From Oscillospiraceae bacterium (GTDB lineage: Bacteria; Bacillota; Clostridia; Oscillospirales; CAG-272): a stretch of DNA of 64,000 nt. Numbering within the stretch: position 1 is the stretch's first letter; every line of letters begins with the position of its first letter. This document shows, one piece after another, positions 1 through 9,693 of this stretch. The DNA is taken from the NCBI GenBank assembly GCA_015065105.1, contig SVQZ01000002.1, forward strand, positions 1 to 64,000, read 5' to 3'. The notes under the pieces are model-generated. The model saw only the letters and a program-made list of their open reading frames with translations, was not told the DNA's origin and did no database searches. The translations under genes were made by a program, and so were the position numbers.

Positions 1-73
1 TGAGCATATCCGAAACCTCCGATGAATGTTTGTCTGTCAACTTCATTCTATCAGATTTTTTCAGATATGCTCA
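1..73. repeat. Inverted repeat TGAGCATATC...GATATGCTCA at the window edge, followed by a T-run; possible terminator or element end
   Basis: Positions 1-10 are the exact reverse complement of 64-73; then tctttttttg. Confidence 0.4.
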
Positions 74-134
74 TCTTTTTTTGCCTATCTGTTAGGTTTC
101 ACCCCAACATTTAGTATAGAACCTTAATAATTAC

Positions 135-170
135 TTTCACACGTCCGACCGACTTTTTCGACAGTCTGAA
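135..170 (-). repeat. Dispersed 36-bp repeat, copy 1 (sense on minus strand: TTCAGACTGTCGAAAAAGTCGGTCGGACGTGTGAAA)
   Basis: 35/36 identical to 21900-21935 in opposite window orientation; both lie immediately 3' of a gene-terminal hairpin. Confidence 0.75.
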
Positions 171-192
171 GGCGGTTTTAAAAAACCGCCCT
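171..192 (-). terminator. Hairpin downstream of the Gfo/Idh gene (GGCGGTTTTTTAAAACCGCC)
   Basis: Inverted repeat immediately 3' of the minus-strand CDS. Confidence 0.6.
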
Positions 193-204
193 TTAATATA
201 TTGC

Positions 205-1374
205 TTATTTCATGTTGAAAGTATTGGAGAGGTCGGAAACCTTTTCGTTTACAACCTTCTTTTCCTTGGAGTTAGCAATTCTATCCTGGAGGATCTCCCA
301 ATAGAGCTCTCCGTCGTTAGGAATTTCTACCCAGTTATCGGTCCACTGAGAAAGAACCATTGCATTGGAAAGAGTTAAGCTGTTGATACCCTCTTCGCCG
401 GGCGCGAGAAGCTCGGTGCCGTTAAGGATATGGTCAACGAAGTTCTGGGTTACTGTACGGTGGCCCTTTGTAAAGCCTGTAGCGATAACCTCTTCCTCGG
501 TGTATTCAAGGGCGCCGAAGCTGTCGTCTGCCTTGAAGCAGTATTCTCTTTCGTCCATACCGAGACGGTAGAAGGTGAGCTTGCCGAATTCGTAAACAAG
601 CTTACCCTTTGTGCCTGTGATCTCGAGACGGTTTGTGCCGGGATATTCACCTGTTGTGGTGATGAATACACCTGTGGAGCCGTCAGCATATTCGGTATAT
701 GCGGTAACCTCGTCTTCAACCTCGATATCATGATACTTACCGAAGGAAGCAAATGCACGAACACGGGTAGGCATACCCATGATCCACTGCCAGAGGTCGA
801 GCTGATGAGGACACTGGTTGATAAGAACACCGCCGCCTTCACCGGAATATGTAGCTCTCCATCCGCCGCTGTTGTAATAGTCCTGAGTACGGTACCAGTT
901 GGTGATTATCCAGATGCTTCTCTTGATATCGCCGAGCTCGCCGCCCTTGACCATTTCTCTGATCTTCTGATAATAAGGCTCGGGACGGCAGTTGAACATA
1001 AGTCCGAACACCTTGCCCGATTTCTTTGCCGCATCGATAAAGTCCTTTGCGTGCTTGGTATAAACGCCGATAGGCTTTTCACTCATAACGTGAAGACCCT
1101 TTTCAAAAGCATAGATACCGATAACGGGATGTAAATAGTGGGGAGTAGCGATGATGATAGCATCGATCTCACCGGAATCGATCATTTCCTTATAGTCTGT
1201 ATAAAGCTTGATATCGGGGTTAACCTCGTCTCTTACCCAGTCAAGTCTGTCTTGCTTGATGTCACACGCTGCAGTAATTGTTGCACCAATTACCTTGCCT
1301 TCGTTGAGGTAGAGAACATGGGAACAACCCATATTACCAACACCGACAACGCCGAATCTTAAAGTTTTTTCCAT
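205..1374 (-). CDS. Gfo/Idh/MocA family oxidoreductase
   Basis: N-terminal GVVGVGNMGCSHV Rossmann motif; SEKPIG and GWRATYSGEGGGVLINQCPHQLDLWQW motifs typical of the family. Confidence 0.93.
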   Translation of the reverse strand: MEKTLRFGVVGVGNMGCSHVLYLNEGKVIGATITAACDIKQDRLDWVRDEVNPDIKLYTDYKEMIDSGEIDAIIIATPHYLHPVIGIYAFEKGLHVMSEKPIGVYTKHAKDFIDAAKKSGKVFGLMFNCRPEPYYQKIREMVKGGELGDIKRSIWIITNWYRTQDYYNSGGWRATYSGEGGGVLINQCPHQLDLWQWIMGMPTRVRAFASFGKYHDIEVEDEVTAYTEYADGSTGVFITTTGEYPGTNRLEITGTKGKLVYEFGKLTFYRLGMDEREYCFKADDSFGALEYTEEEVIATGFTKGHRTVTQNFVDHILNGTELLAPGEEGINSLTLSNAMVLSQWTDNWVEIPNDGELYWEILQDRIANSKEKKVVNEKVSDLSNTFNMK

Positions 1375-1403
1375 GATTTTATACTCCGTTTTTTAAGTAT
1401 AAT

Positions 1404-1428
1404 CCCACCGCAGTGCGGTGGGATCAAA
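1404..1428 (-). terminator. Hairpin terminator ATCCCACCGCA/TGCGGTGGGAT
   Basis: Perfect inverted repeat between the ispH-S1 stop and the next gene. Confidence 0.6.
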
Positions 1429-1439
1429 AATTACAAGGA

Positions 1440-3461
1440 TTATTCAGCAGCTTCTTCTGCTGCTGCTTCTTCAACAACTTCTTCCGCCGCTTCTTCAACG
1501 ATTTCTACTTCGATTTCTTCCTCTTCTTCAAGGAGAGCTCTCATAGAAAGGCTGATCTTGTGGTTTTCTTCGTCAATTTCTGTGATCTTTGCATCTACAA
1601 CCTGACCGATTTCAAGAACGTCAGCGGGCTTGCCGATCTTCTTGTTTGCGATCTGGGAGATGTGGATGAGACCGTCTGCGCCGGGGATAACCTCAGCAAA
1701 TGCGCCGAAGGGCATCATGGAAACGATCTTAACCTGAGCAACGTCGCCCTCGGAATACTGGTTGGTGAAGAGAGTCCAGGGATTGGTTTCTTCGGTCTTG
1801 TGTCCGAGAGAAATTCTCTTCTTTTCAACATCGAAATCAAGAACGAATACGTCAAGAGTATCACCAACAGAAACAACCTCTGCGGGATTCTTGATGCGCT
1901 TCCAGGAAAGCTCGGTAAGATGAACCATACCGTCAACGGGACCGAGGTTTACGAATGCGCCGTAGCTTGTAAGGGACTTAACCTTGCCGGTAAACTTCTT
2001 GTCCTTTTCGAGAGTTGCCCAGAATTCTGCCTCAGCTGCCTTCTTCTCTTCACGTGCAACAACGCGGATAGAAGCAACTGCGCGCTTTCTCTGTTCGTTA
2101 ACATCAATGATCTTAACCTTATGTACAGTACCCTGAAGCACGCTTAAATCAGCGTCCTTTGCAAGACCGGACTGGGATGCGGGGATAAATACCTTAACAG
2201 AATTGAGAACGATGATAACACCGCCGCGTACGACCTCTGTGATCTTACCTTCAAGAACAGTACCTTCGTTGTAAGCTGTAACGATGCTTTCCCATTTTTC
2301 GGAAGCTTCGATACGGCGGCGGCTTAATGTAGCCACACCGTCAACGTCGCTTACACGAACTGCAACAGCGGTAACGCTGTCGCCAACCTTGTAAAGGTCG
2401 GTAAGCTTAACCATGGGATCGATAATGTCGTTAGATGTGATAATTCCTGTAACCTTGGCACCAAGGTCAACATGAACTTCAGCGTCAGTAACTGACAACA
2501 CTGTTCCGGTAACGGTATCTCCTGTATTTAAAGTTTTGAATGATGCATCGAGTAATTCAGCGAAGTTTTCGCCGGTTGTGAGTTCTTTTTCACTCATTTT
2601 CTTCTTTACCTCCTTAATAATGCTGCCCGGCGTTGATGCGCCTGCAGCTATTCCCACCTTCATGCGGGGAGTTAACTTTATATCGGGCAGATCGTTGATA
2701 TCTTCAACAAAGTAGGTCTCGGGCTGATTTTTGCGGGCTATCTCATAAAGCTTGTTGGTATTGGAACTGTCTTTACCGCCTATGACCAGCATCAGATCAA
2801 CTCTCTTTGAGAGGTCATCAACCTCTTCCTGCCGATTTTCAGTAACACTACATATTGTATCAAAAATAAATGGATTTGTACAGACCTTTTTGAGATTTTT
2901 TTGACTTTTTTCCCATTCCGATAATTTTTGTGTCGTTTGAGACACACATAACAGCTTTTTATTGGTCATTTTGCCATAATCGAGGTCTTGGGACTTCTCA
3001 AAAACAAGATAATCTCCGTCAACGTAGGAGCAGATCCCCTGTACCTCGGGATGACCGATGTTGCCGAAAATAAGAGTAAGGTCTGCATCCTTTGAATGCT
3101 TCTCAACTATTTTGTGTATCTTTTTTACATGGGGACAGGTCATGTCGCAGATCCCGAAATAAGGATTAAGCTCTGCGTATCTGTTCAGCTTGTCGCTTAT
3201 CTCCTTTACCGCACCGTGGGCGCGGATAACTATAACGCAGGGATTATTTTCGTTTGTTTTTTCAAAAACGCGGTCGATATCCCCGCCCTCTATTACCTCT
3301 ACTCCTCTCTGAGCAAAGGATGAAACTATTGTGGGATTATGAATAAGCTTCCCTAAGGTATATATCTTTACGTTGCTTTCCGAGAGAAGCTTTTCCACAG
3401 AATCAACGGCTCTTTCCACACCGAAGCAAAAGCCCGCAAGGGAAGCGATCTCGATGTTCAT
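1440..3461 (-). CDS. ispH: Bifunctional 4-hydroxy-3-methylbut-2-enyl diphosphate reductase (IspH/LytB) - S1 RNA-binding domain protein
   Basis: N-terminal AGFCFGVERAV and CDMTCPHVKKIH IspH motifs; C-terminal tandem S1 domains ending in an acidic E/A-rich tail. Confidence 0.95.
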   Translation of the reverse strand: MNIEIASLAGFCFGVERAVDSVEKLLSESNVKIYTLGKLIHNPTIVSSFAQRGVEVIEGGDIDRVFEKTNENNPCVIVIRAHGAVKEISDKLNRYAELNPYFGICDMTCPHVKKIHKIVEKHSKDADLTLIFGNIGHPEVQGICSYVDGDYLVFEKSQDLDYGKMTNKKLLCVSQTTQKLSEWEKSQKNLKKVCTNPFIFDTICSVTENRQEEVDDLSKRVDLMLVIGGKDSSNTNKLYEIARKNQPETYFVEDINDLPDIKLTPRMKVGIAAGASTPGSIIKEVKKKMSEKELTTGENFAELLDASFKTLNTGDTVTGTVLSVTDAEVHVDLGAKVTGIITSNDIIDPMVKLTDLYKVGDSVTAVAVRVSDVDGVATLSRRRIEASEKWESIVTAYNEGTVLEGKITEVVRGGVIIVLNSVKVFIPASQSGLAKDADLSVLQGTVHKVKIIDVNEQRKRAVASIRVVAREEKKAAEAEFWATLEKDKKFTGKVKSLTSYGAFVNLGPVDGMVHLTELSWKRIKNPAEVVSVGDTLDVFVLDFDVEKKRISLGHKTEETNPWTLFTNQYSEGDVAQVKIVSMMPFGAFAEVIPGADGLIHISQIANKKIGKPADVLEIGQVVDAKITEIDEENHKISLSMRALLEEEEEIEVEIVEEAAEEVVEEAAAEEAAE

Positions 3462-3462
3462 A

Positions 3463-4074
3463 TTATTTTGCCCCCTTTTCGTGAAGCTTGAGTATTTCGG
3501 AGAATATCTTATCGGTAGCCGCTATCTGTTCCTCATGATTACCCTTTTCGAAGCCTAACTCATTATAGGAAATAGGCTTGCCTATTATAACGTCTATCGC
3601 TCTGAAGAGCTTGACCTTATAGTCCTTTGTGATTATGGCAACCGGAAGGATATTTGCATGGGCTCTCCATGCTATCATTCCTGCTCCCGGCTTTACCGAG
3701 GAATCCTTCGGATGGACCCCCTTGTATCTTGTTCCCTGGGGAAAGATGCCGACCGTTCCTCCCTCTCTTAAAAGAGAGATGCTCTTTTTTATTGCCGCAA
3801 CGTCACCTGCGCCTCTTTTTATCGGGAAGGTGCCCATTGCCTTTAAGAATTGCTTTAACAGGGGTATTTTGAAAAGCTCCGCCTTTGCCATGTAGCATAT
3901 TTTACGCTTGGGTATTGCTGCGCTTATAAATATAACGTCGGTGGCGGAAATATGGTTTGAGCAGACCATAAGAGCGCCCTCCTTCGGTATATTCTCAACA
4001 CCGTGGCAGCGGATACGAAAAAGCGCTTTGCATATCGGTGCCGCAGAGTTTCGTACTATAGAATAAAAACTCAT
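3463..4074 (-). CDS. plsC: 1-acyl-sn-glycerol-3-phosphate acyltransferase (PlsC family)
   Basis: SNHISATDV (NHxxxxD) and FPQGTR motifs. Confidence 0.92.
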   Translation of the reverse strand: MSFYSIVRNSAAPICKALFRIRCHGVENIPKEGALMVCSNHISATDVIFISAAIPKRKICYMAKAELFKIPLLKQFLKAMGTFPIKRGAGDVAAIKKSISLLREGGTVGIFPQGTRYKGVHPKDSSVKPGAGMIAWRAHANILPVAIITKDYKVKLFRAIDVIIGKPISYNELGFEKGNHEEQIAATDKIFSEILKLHEKGAK

Positions 4075-4076
4075 TT

Positions 4077-4751
4077 TTAACCTCTTCCAACTATAGCTTC
4101 GTCGATAATTCTGATTATTTCATCCACACTTTCCTCAATACCGAATTCGGTATTGTCGAAGAATATTGCGTCTTCGGCGGGTACTGCGGGAGCTATTTCG
4201 CGGCTTGAATCTGCTTTGTCGCGTTTTATCATATCGGAAAGCACCTCTTCATAGCTTGTGTCAACGCCCTTTTCCAAAAGCTCTTTATATCTTCTTTTTG
4301 CTCTGCCTTCATTTGAAGCGGTCATGAATATCTTAACGGTGGCATCGGGAAGGATAACTGTTCCGATATCGCGTCCGTCCATTATAACGTCATGCTTTTT
4401 TGCCATATCTCTCTGAAGGTCAAGAAGAAATGCTCTTACCTCCGGGATGGCGGATACCGCTGAGGCATACATGGAGATTTCGGGCAAACGGATGTCCCCG
4501 CTTACGTCCTCGCCGTTAAGATATACGCGCTGTACTCCTTCAACGTATCCAAGCTCAAGGAATATTTCAGGGAGAGTTGCCTTTATGCCCTCTTTATCCT
4601 CCTTTGCGATACCCTTACGGCATACGTAAAGACCGATAGAACGGTAAAGAGCGCCTGTATCAACGTAAATATATCCTTTTTTCTTTGCTACAGCCTTCGC
4701 TATAGTGCTTTTTCCCGCACCGGAAGGACCGTCGATTGCTATGTTTATCAT
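4077..4751 (-). CDS. cmk: (d)CMP kinase
   Basis: INIAIDGPSGAGKSTIAKAVAKKKGYIYVDTGALYR; start taken at MINIAIDG (4751) rather than the longer track ORF. Confidence 0.95.
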   Translation of the reverse strand: MINIAIDGPSGAGKSTIAKAVAKKKGYIYVDTGALYRSIGLYVCRKGIAKEDKEGIKATLPEIFLELGYVEGVQRVYLNGEDVSGDIRLPEISMYASAVSAIPEVRAFLLDLQRDMAKKHDVIMDGRDIGTVILPDATVKIFMTASNEGRAKRRYKELLEKGVDTSYEEVLSDMIKRDKADSSREIAPAVPAEDAIFFDNTEFGIEESVDEIIRIIDEAIVGRG

Positions 4752-4767
4752 AAAAAACCTCCGTAAA

Positions 4768-5994
4768 TCAAGAATTGATGATCGCGTTTGCCGCGGCATT
4801 TGCTGTGGAAAAGGCTATCTGCAGATTAAATCCGCCGGTGTATGCGTCAACATCGAGGACCTCTCCTGCAAAGTAGAGACCCGGGATAAGCTTTGACTCC
4901 ATAGTTTTGGGGTTTATTTCCTTTACGTCAACACCGCCCGAGGTGACTATTGCTTCGGATATGGGACGCAAGCCCTTGGCTGTATATGTAAGCCTTTTCA
5001 GAGTATCAACTATACGTTTTCTCTCTTCCTTGGTTATCGAATTCACCTTTTTCGTTTCGGGGATACCTACTGTCTTTACGAAAACGGGTATCATTTTCTG
5101 AGGGAGAAGATCGCCCAAAGAATTTATAAAATCCTTGTTCTGATATTTCTTGAAATCGTTTAGGATTCTTGTATCAAGAGTCTTTTCATCAAGGGCGGGC
5201 TTAAGATCTATAAATATCTTATATTTGTCCTTTTCTATATCATGCATATTTGAAGAAGCGGAAAGGACCAGGGGACCGGTTATTCCGAAATGGGTAAACA
5301 GCATTTCACCCTGCTCGGAAAAGATTATTTTTTTCTTTTGAGTGTTGTAGATATCAAGTCTTACGTTACGAAGCGAAAGACCCATCATCTCCGCCGGCTC
5401 TTTTTCTTCTGTTACTATCGGTATAAGAGAGGGAATAAGCGGGGTGATACTGTGTCCCGCCTGCCTGGCAAGGGTATAGCCGTCACCCGTTGAGCCTGTT
5501 AAGGGATAGGAAGCACCGCCTGTGGCTATAAGTACCCTGTCGAAGGAATACTTTTTCTTTTCGGTTATGATACCGCAAACACAAGAGTTCCCGATCACAA
5601 TATCGGTAACTCTTTCGTTTACAGGCTTGACTCCCATATACCTTTTCATTGCGTCAACGATATCGTAGGCTCTGTCGCTTACAGGGAATACTCTGTTTCC
5701 TCTTTCCGTTTTAAGCGGTACTCCCAGCGATTCGAAAAGCTCGATCGTGTCGCTTGGTGTGAAGGAGTAGATGGAGCTCATCATAAAACGGGGGTTTTTT
5801 ACCACATTTGTAAGAAATTCCTCGGGGGTACAGTTGTTCGTAAGGTTGCATCTGCCCTTTCCCGTTATGGCAAGCTTCCGTCCCGGCTTATCGTTTCTTT
5901 CGAATACGGTTACGTCCATGCCTGCTTCTCTGAGTCTGCCTGCCGCAAGCATTCCTGCGGCACCTGCTCCTATTATTGCAATTTTTTCTGTCAT
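4768..5994 (-). CDS. NAD(P)/FAD-dependent oxidoreductase, HI0933/YhiN family flavoprotein
   Basis: IAIIGAGAAGMLAA, GKGRCNLTN, and C-terminal GLYFAGEVLDVDAYTGGFNLQIAFSTA. Confidence 0.94.
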   Translation of the reverse strand: MTEKIAIIGAGAAGMLAAGRLREAGMDVTVFERNDKPGRKLAITGKGRCNLTNNCTPEEFLTNVVKNPRFMMSSIYSFTPSDTIELFESLGVPLKTERGNRVFPVSDRAYDIVDAMKRYMGVKPVNERVTDIVIGNSCVCGIITEKKKYSFDRVLIATGGASYPLTGSTGDGYTLARQAGHSITPLIPSLIPIVTEEKEPAEMMGLSLRNVRLDIYNTQKKKIIFSEQGEMLFTHFGITGPLVLSASSNMHDIEKDKYKIFIDLKPALDEKTLDTRILNDFKKYQNKDFINSLGDLLPQKMIPVFVKTVGIPETKKVNSITKEERKRIVDTLKRLTYTAKGLRPISEAIVTSGGVDVKEINPKTMESKLIPGLYFAGEVLDVDAYTGGFNLQIAFSTANAAANAIINS

Positions 5995-6018
5995 TTTATA
6001 GTGTAAAATTTATCTCCG

Positions 6019-8481
6019 TTATAAATTATTTGGATTTACGTCTATTGAAATTGAAAATTTTCCCGATGCTTTTGCCATAGCCTCCTTGATAAGGAAGGCG
6101 AGTAAAGCTCTTGTAGGCTTGTTGGAGATCCCCTTTATAACGAATCTCCAGCGGAATTTTTCATTTATTTTATATATCGGTGCCTCAAAGGGGCCGAATA
6201 TCTGAAGCTTGACTGCGGGGTTGTTCTTTAAAAGATCCTTTAATCTGTCATAAAGCTTTCTGCATACGTTGATACACTCCTCCTCGAATCTACTGCTTAC
6301 GGTGATAAGGAATATATCGCAGAAGGGAGGAAAAACAAGAGAACGGCGCAGAGCTATTTCGTTTTTATAAAAGCTTTTGTAGTCTTGGGCGGCAGCTAAT
6401 TTAAGGGTGGGGTGCTCGGGATTGAAGGTCTGGATAACGGCCTTGCCGGCTTTAGACGCTCTGCCCGCTCTGCCTACTACCTGAGTTATGATGGAAAAAG
6501 TACGCTCTCCTGCCCGGAAATCGTCGAGATAAAGCGACATATCCGCCAATAATACTCCCGAAAGAGTTACGTCGGGAAAGTCATGGCCCTTTGTTACCAT
6601 CTGTGTTCCTAAAAGTATATCCCCTTTATGGTTACGAAAGGCTGTTAGCATTTCCTCATAGGAGGACTTTGTTCCGGTGGTGTCCGCATCCATACGAAGC
6701 ACCTCTTTTTCGGGGAAAAGGTCTTTTAATTCCTCCTCGACCTTCTGGGTACCGTAACCGAGGCTCTGTATATGTTCACCGCCGCAGTTGGGGCATTTTT
6801 GAGGCATCTTTGAAGAATAACCGCAGTAATGGCAGACCAATTTCGGACCGCTTCTGTAGTTATGACGGGTAAGGGATACCGAGCAGTGAGGGCACATTAT
6901 CACCTCACCGCATTGGGGACAGCTTGCATAGCTCGAATATCCTCTGCGGTTAAGAAATATAACAGCCTGATTTCCCGCATCGGTTGCGTTTGCTATTTCA
7001 TTTCGTAAACGTGAACCGATGGCAGAAAGCGAGCCCTTGTTGAATTCCTCTCGCATATCGACTATTTCCGCCTCGGGAAGAAGCGCCTCTCCGTATCTCG
7101 AGGTAAGCTCTATTAATTCATAGTCACCCTTTTCAGCCTTGTAATAGCTTCCCACAGATGGGGTAGCTGAGGCTAAAAGCATCATGGCGCTATGATATCC
7201 GCATCTGAATCTTGCGATATCGACAGCGGCATACTTGGGATTGTTTTCCGATTTATAGGTATGCTCCTGCTCTTCGTCGATTACTATCATACCCAGCTTT
7301 GAAAAGGGAGCGAAAATTGCGCTTCTTGTACCGATACAAACGTTTACAAGTCCCTGTTCCATACGGCGGTACGCATCGTAGCGCTCACCTTGTGAAAGGG
7401 AAGAGTGCATTACTGCGATATTATCGCCGTAATATGCTCCGAATACCGAAAGGGTCTGGGGGGTAAGAGATATTTCGGGAACAAGGATTATTACCTGCTT
7501 TCCCATTGAAAGCACTTTATCCGTTACTGACTTTATAACGCTTGTCTTACCGCTTCCGGTAACACCGTGTAATAAAGCGGCGCAGGGAGCGTTTGAATCA
7601 AGCATTTTGCAGAGTCTTTCGTGAGCTCTTGCTTGCTCGCCGCTTAAGTGCAGCTCCTTTGAAGGGCTTTCACCTTCGGGAAAATCATAAGGATTACGGT
7701 ATAGGTCAACTCTTTCGTTTTTGATAAGTCCCTTTTTTTCAAGATTCTTTATTTGGGCGGAGGAAGCGTCAAGCTCCTGCTTTATATAAATATCGGTTGC
7801 CCTTCCGCATTCGCATACAAACCGTAGTATATCGATAAGCTTTTCGCTTCGCAGCTTTTTTTTACCGCTGATATATTCATCGGCAAGAGGTGTTACCGTA
7901 AGATAATTTAAATACTTGTTGCTTGTATTTTCTTTAAATTCAAAATCACGGTTGATATACTTGCCCTTTATAAGCGACGTAAGGATATCTTCTACAGGCA
8001 TATTAAGCTGTTTTTCTATATGACCCCGGGTCATACGTATATTATCCTTTATTGTGTTATAAACGAGAATATATTTTGATTCAAGGGATACGGGAGGCTC
8101 GGAAGCCTCGTTTACCGTATAGTAAAAGCCTAATTTAGCAAATGCTGCCGAGGGTAGTATTGCTCTTACCGCATCACCTGTGGTGCAAAAGCATCTTTCC
8201 TTTAAAAAATCCACCAGCTTAAGCTGTTCCTTATTTAATACAGGGGAATCGGTCATAAGTGAGCGTATGGGCTTTAATTGAGAAATATTGCACTCCGGAT
8301 CGTTTGTGAGCTCGGTTACAAGGGCATTTTGGGCATGGTTTCCCATACCGAAGGGTACTGCGGCAAAAATACCTGCGCAGATATTACCGCGCAGGTCATT
8401 GGGTACGAAATATTCGTAGGCGCGGTCTGCCTGATATGGAAGGTCCAATATATATACGCGTGCGCAAAGATATTCGGACAT
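6019..8481 (-). CDS. priA: Primosomal protein N' (replication restart helicase PriA)
   Basis: LLHGVTGSGKTSV Walker A, DEEQEHTYKSENNPKY, four-Cys-pair zinc region CPQCGEVIMCPHCSVSLTRH, GTQMVTKGHDFPDVTL. Confidence 0.96.
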   Translation of the reverse strand: MSEYLCARVYILDLPYQADRAYEYFVPNDLRGNICAGIFAAVPFGMGNHAQNALVTELTNDPECNISQLKPIRSLMTDSPVLNKEQLKLVDFLKERCFCTTGDAVRAILPSAAFAKLGFYYTVNEASEPPVSLESKYILVYNTIKDNIRMTRGHIEKQLNMPVEDILTSLIKGKYINRDFEFKENTSNKYLNYLTVTPLADEYISGKKKLRSEKLIDILRFVCECGRATDIYIKQELDASSAQIKNLEKKGLIKNERVDLYRNPYDFPEGESPSKELHLSGEQARAHERLCKMLDSNAPCAALLHGVTGSGKTSVIKSVTDKVLSMGKQVIILVPEISLTPQTLSVFGAYYGDNIAVMHSSLSQGERYDAYRRMEQGLVNVCIGTRSAIFAPFSKLGMIVIDEEQEHTYKSENNPKYAAVDIARFRCGYHSAMMLLASATPSVGSYYKAEKGDYELIELTSRYGEALLPEAEIVDMREEFNKGSLSAIGSRLRNEIANATDAGNQAVIFLNRRGYSSYASCPQCGEVIMCPHCSVSLTRHNYRSGPKLVCHYCGYSSKMPQKCPNCGGEHIQSLGYGTQKVEEELKDLFPEKEVLRMDADTTGTKSSYEEMLTAFRNHKGDILLGTQMVTKGHDFPDVTLSGVLLADMSLYLDDFRAGERTFSIITQVVGRAGRASKAGKAVIQTFNPEHPTLKLAAAQDYKSFYKNEIALRRSLVFPPFCDIFLITVSSRFEEECINVCRKLYDRLKDLLKNNPAVKLQIFGPFEAPIYKINEKFRWRFVIKGISNKPTRALLAFLIKEAMAKASGKFSISIDVNPNNL

Positions 8482-8511
8482 ACCGTCACCTCCGTTGGAT
8501 TTTGTTTGAAT

Positions 8512-8796
8512 TTACATTGTTGTGTTTTCGGGAACGGTTTCGTCCGAAATAACGTAAGTGCCGTCGTTCAAGCGGTTAACTGCGGTCGTAACAGCCTTTT
8601 CGTCGCGGATCTCCTTCTTTATCATGGATGCGATAGACTTATCGGTATCCTTGCTTGCGAGAAGCTTTTCTGCAACTGCGCGCTGTTCAACGTATTCATC
8701 GGTTATTGCTCTTGCACACTTTGCGGAAGCAATAACAAGGGTATATCTGTTGTATTTGCCTTCGTTGGAAAGCTGTTCGGGGGTGGGATAGATCAT
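8512..8796 (-). CDS. rpoZ: DNA-directed RNA polymerase subunit omega
   Basis: Small protein with RYTLVIASAKCARAI motif; gmk-rpoZ-priA gene order. Confidence 0.9.
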   Translation of the reverse strand: MIYPTPEQLSNEGKYNRYTLVIASAKCARAITDEYVEQRAVAEKLLASKDTDKSIASMIKKEIRDEKAVTTAVNRLNDGTYVISDETVPENTTM

Positions 8797-8812
8797 TTTA
8801 ATTTACCTCTCT

Positions 8813-9424
8813 TCAAATATTAAAAAACTTGTTATAAAAATTCTTATTGCGTTTTGTTGAATGTTTTTCCGATTCGATTATCGAAATGAAATTGCTTGAC
8901 ACCTCGTCTATATCGTCGTTTATAAGAAGATAATCATATTCGTCAAAGAACTTCAATTCCTCGCGGGAACGCTCGAGTCGGTTTTTTATATCATCCTCGG
9001 TGTTTGTTCCTCTGCCTCTTAATCTTGCCTCGAGAATATCGTAGCTCGGGGGAACAACAAGTATAAGCAGAGCTTCGGGAAATTTTTTCTTTATCTGCAT
9101 TGCACCGTCAACCTCTATCTCAAGGATAACGTTTTTGCCGTTACAAAGATCCTTTTCGATAACCGTACGCAGAGTTCCGTAATAATTTCCGCAATAGCAC
9201 GTATGCTCTACCACCGTATCGTCGGCTATAAGCTCTTCAAAGCGCTCCTTTGTGATAAAGTGATAATGAACTCCGTCCTCCTCTCCGGGACGGGGGGCGC
9301 GGGTGGTTGCGGAGACCGAATATACAAAGTCTTTTGATTTTTCGAATACCGCATTGAGTACGGTACCCTTGCCCGAGCCTGCGGGACCGGATACCACGAT
9401 AAGTATTCCTCTGTTTTCTGCCAT
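8813..9424 (-). CDS. gmk: Guanylate kinase
   Basis: GILIVVSGPAGSGKGTVLNAV, SVSATTRAPRPGEEDGVHYHF; start at MAENRG. Confidence 0.96.
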   Translation of the reverse strand: MAENRGILIVVSGPAGSGKGTVLNAVFEKSKDFVYSVSATTRAPRPGEEDGVHYHFITKERFEELIADDTVVEHTCYCGNYYGTLRTVIEKDLCNGKNVILEIEVDGAMQIKKKFPEALLILVVPPSYDILEARLRGRGTNTEDDIKNRLERSREELKFFDEYDYLLINDDIDEVSSNFISIIESEKHSTKRNKNFYNKFFNI

Positions 9425-9425
9425 A

Positions 9426-9689
9426 TTATTCTTCCTCGCTATCTTCTTTTTCACTTTCAAGGTTGAAACGGTTGAGTACCCTTTCGGGCTCAAGGGCGCA
9501 AAGAACAACGTGGTCGCTGTCGGTGATTATAACAGATCTGGTCTTTTTACCGCAGGAAGCGTCTATAGCTCTTCCGCTTTCCTTTGCGTCTATTATCATT
9601 CGCTTTATCGGTGCGGCTTCGGGAGACACCACCGATACTATTCTTTCGCGTACAAGGAGATTCCCGTATCCTATGTTTATAAGCTTCAT
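9426..9689 (-). CDS. remA: RemA/DUF370 family extracellular matrix regulator
   Basis: INIGYGNLLVRERIVSVVSPEAAPIKRMI...TRSVIITDSDHVVLCAL; yicC-remA-gmk synteny. Confidence 0.92.
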   Translation of the reverse strand: MKLINIGYGNLLVRERIVSVVSPEAAPIKRMIIDAKESGRAIDASCGKKTRSVIITDSDHVVLCALEPERVLNRFNLESEKEDSEEE

Positions 9690-9693
9690 GGTT

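Noticed and set aside
430-1134. Long plus-strand ORF (234 aa) opposite the Gfo/Idh gene
   Set aside because: Antisense shadow of a clear conserved gene; Cys/Val-rich translation with no recognisable family.
1413-2147. Plus-strand 244-aa ORF opposite the ispH-S1 gene
   Set aside because: Low-complexity Phe/Cys translation created by the reverse complement of Glu/Ala codons; no plausible RBS.
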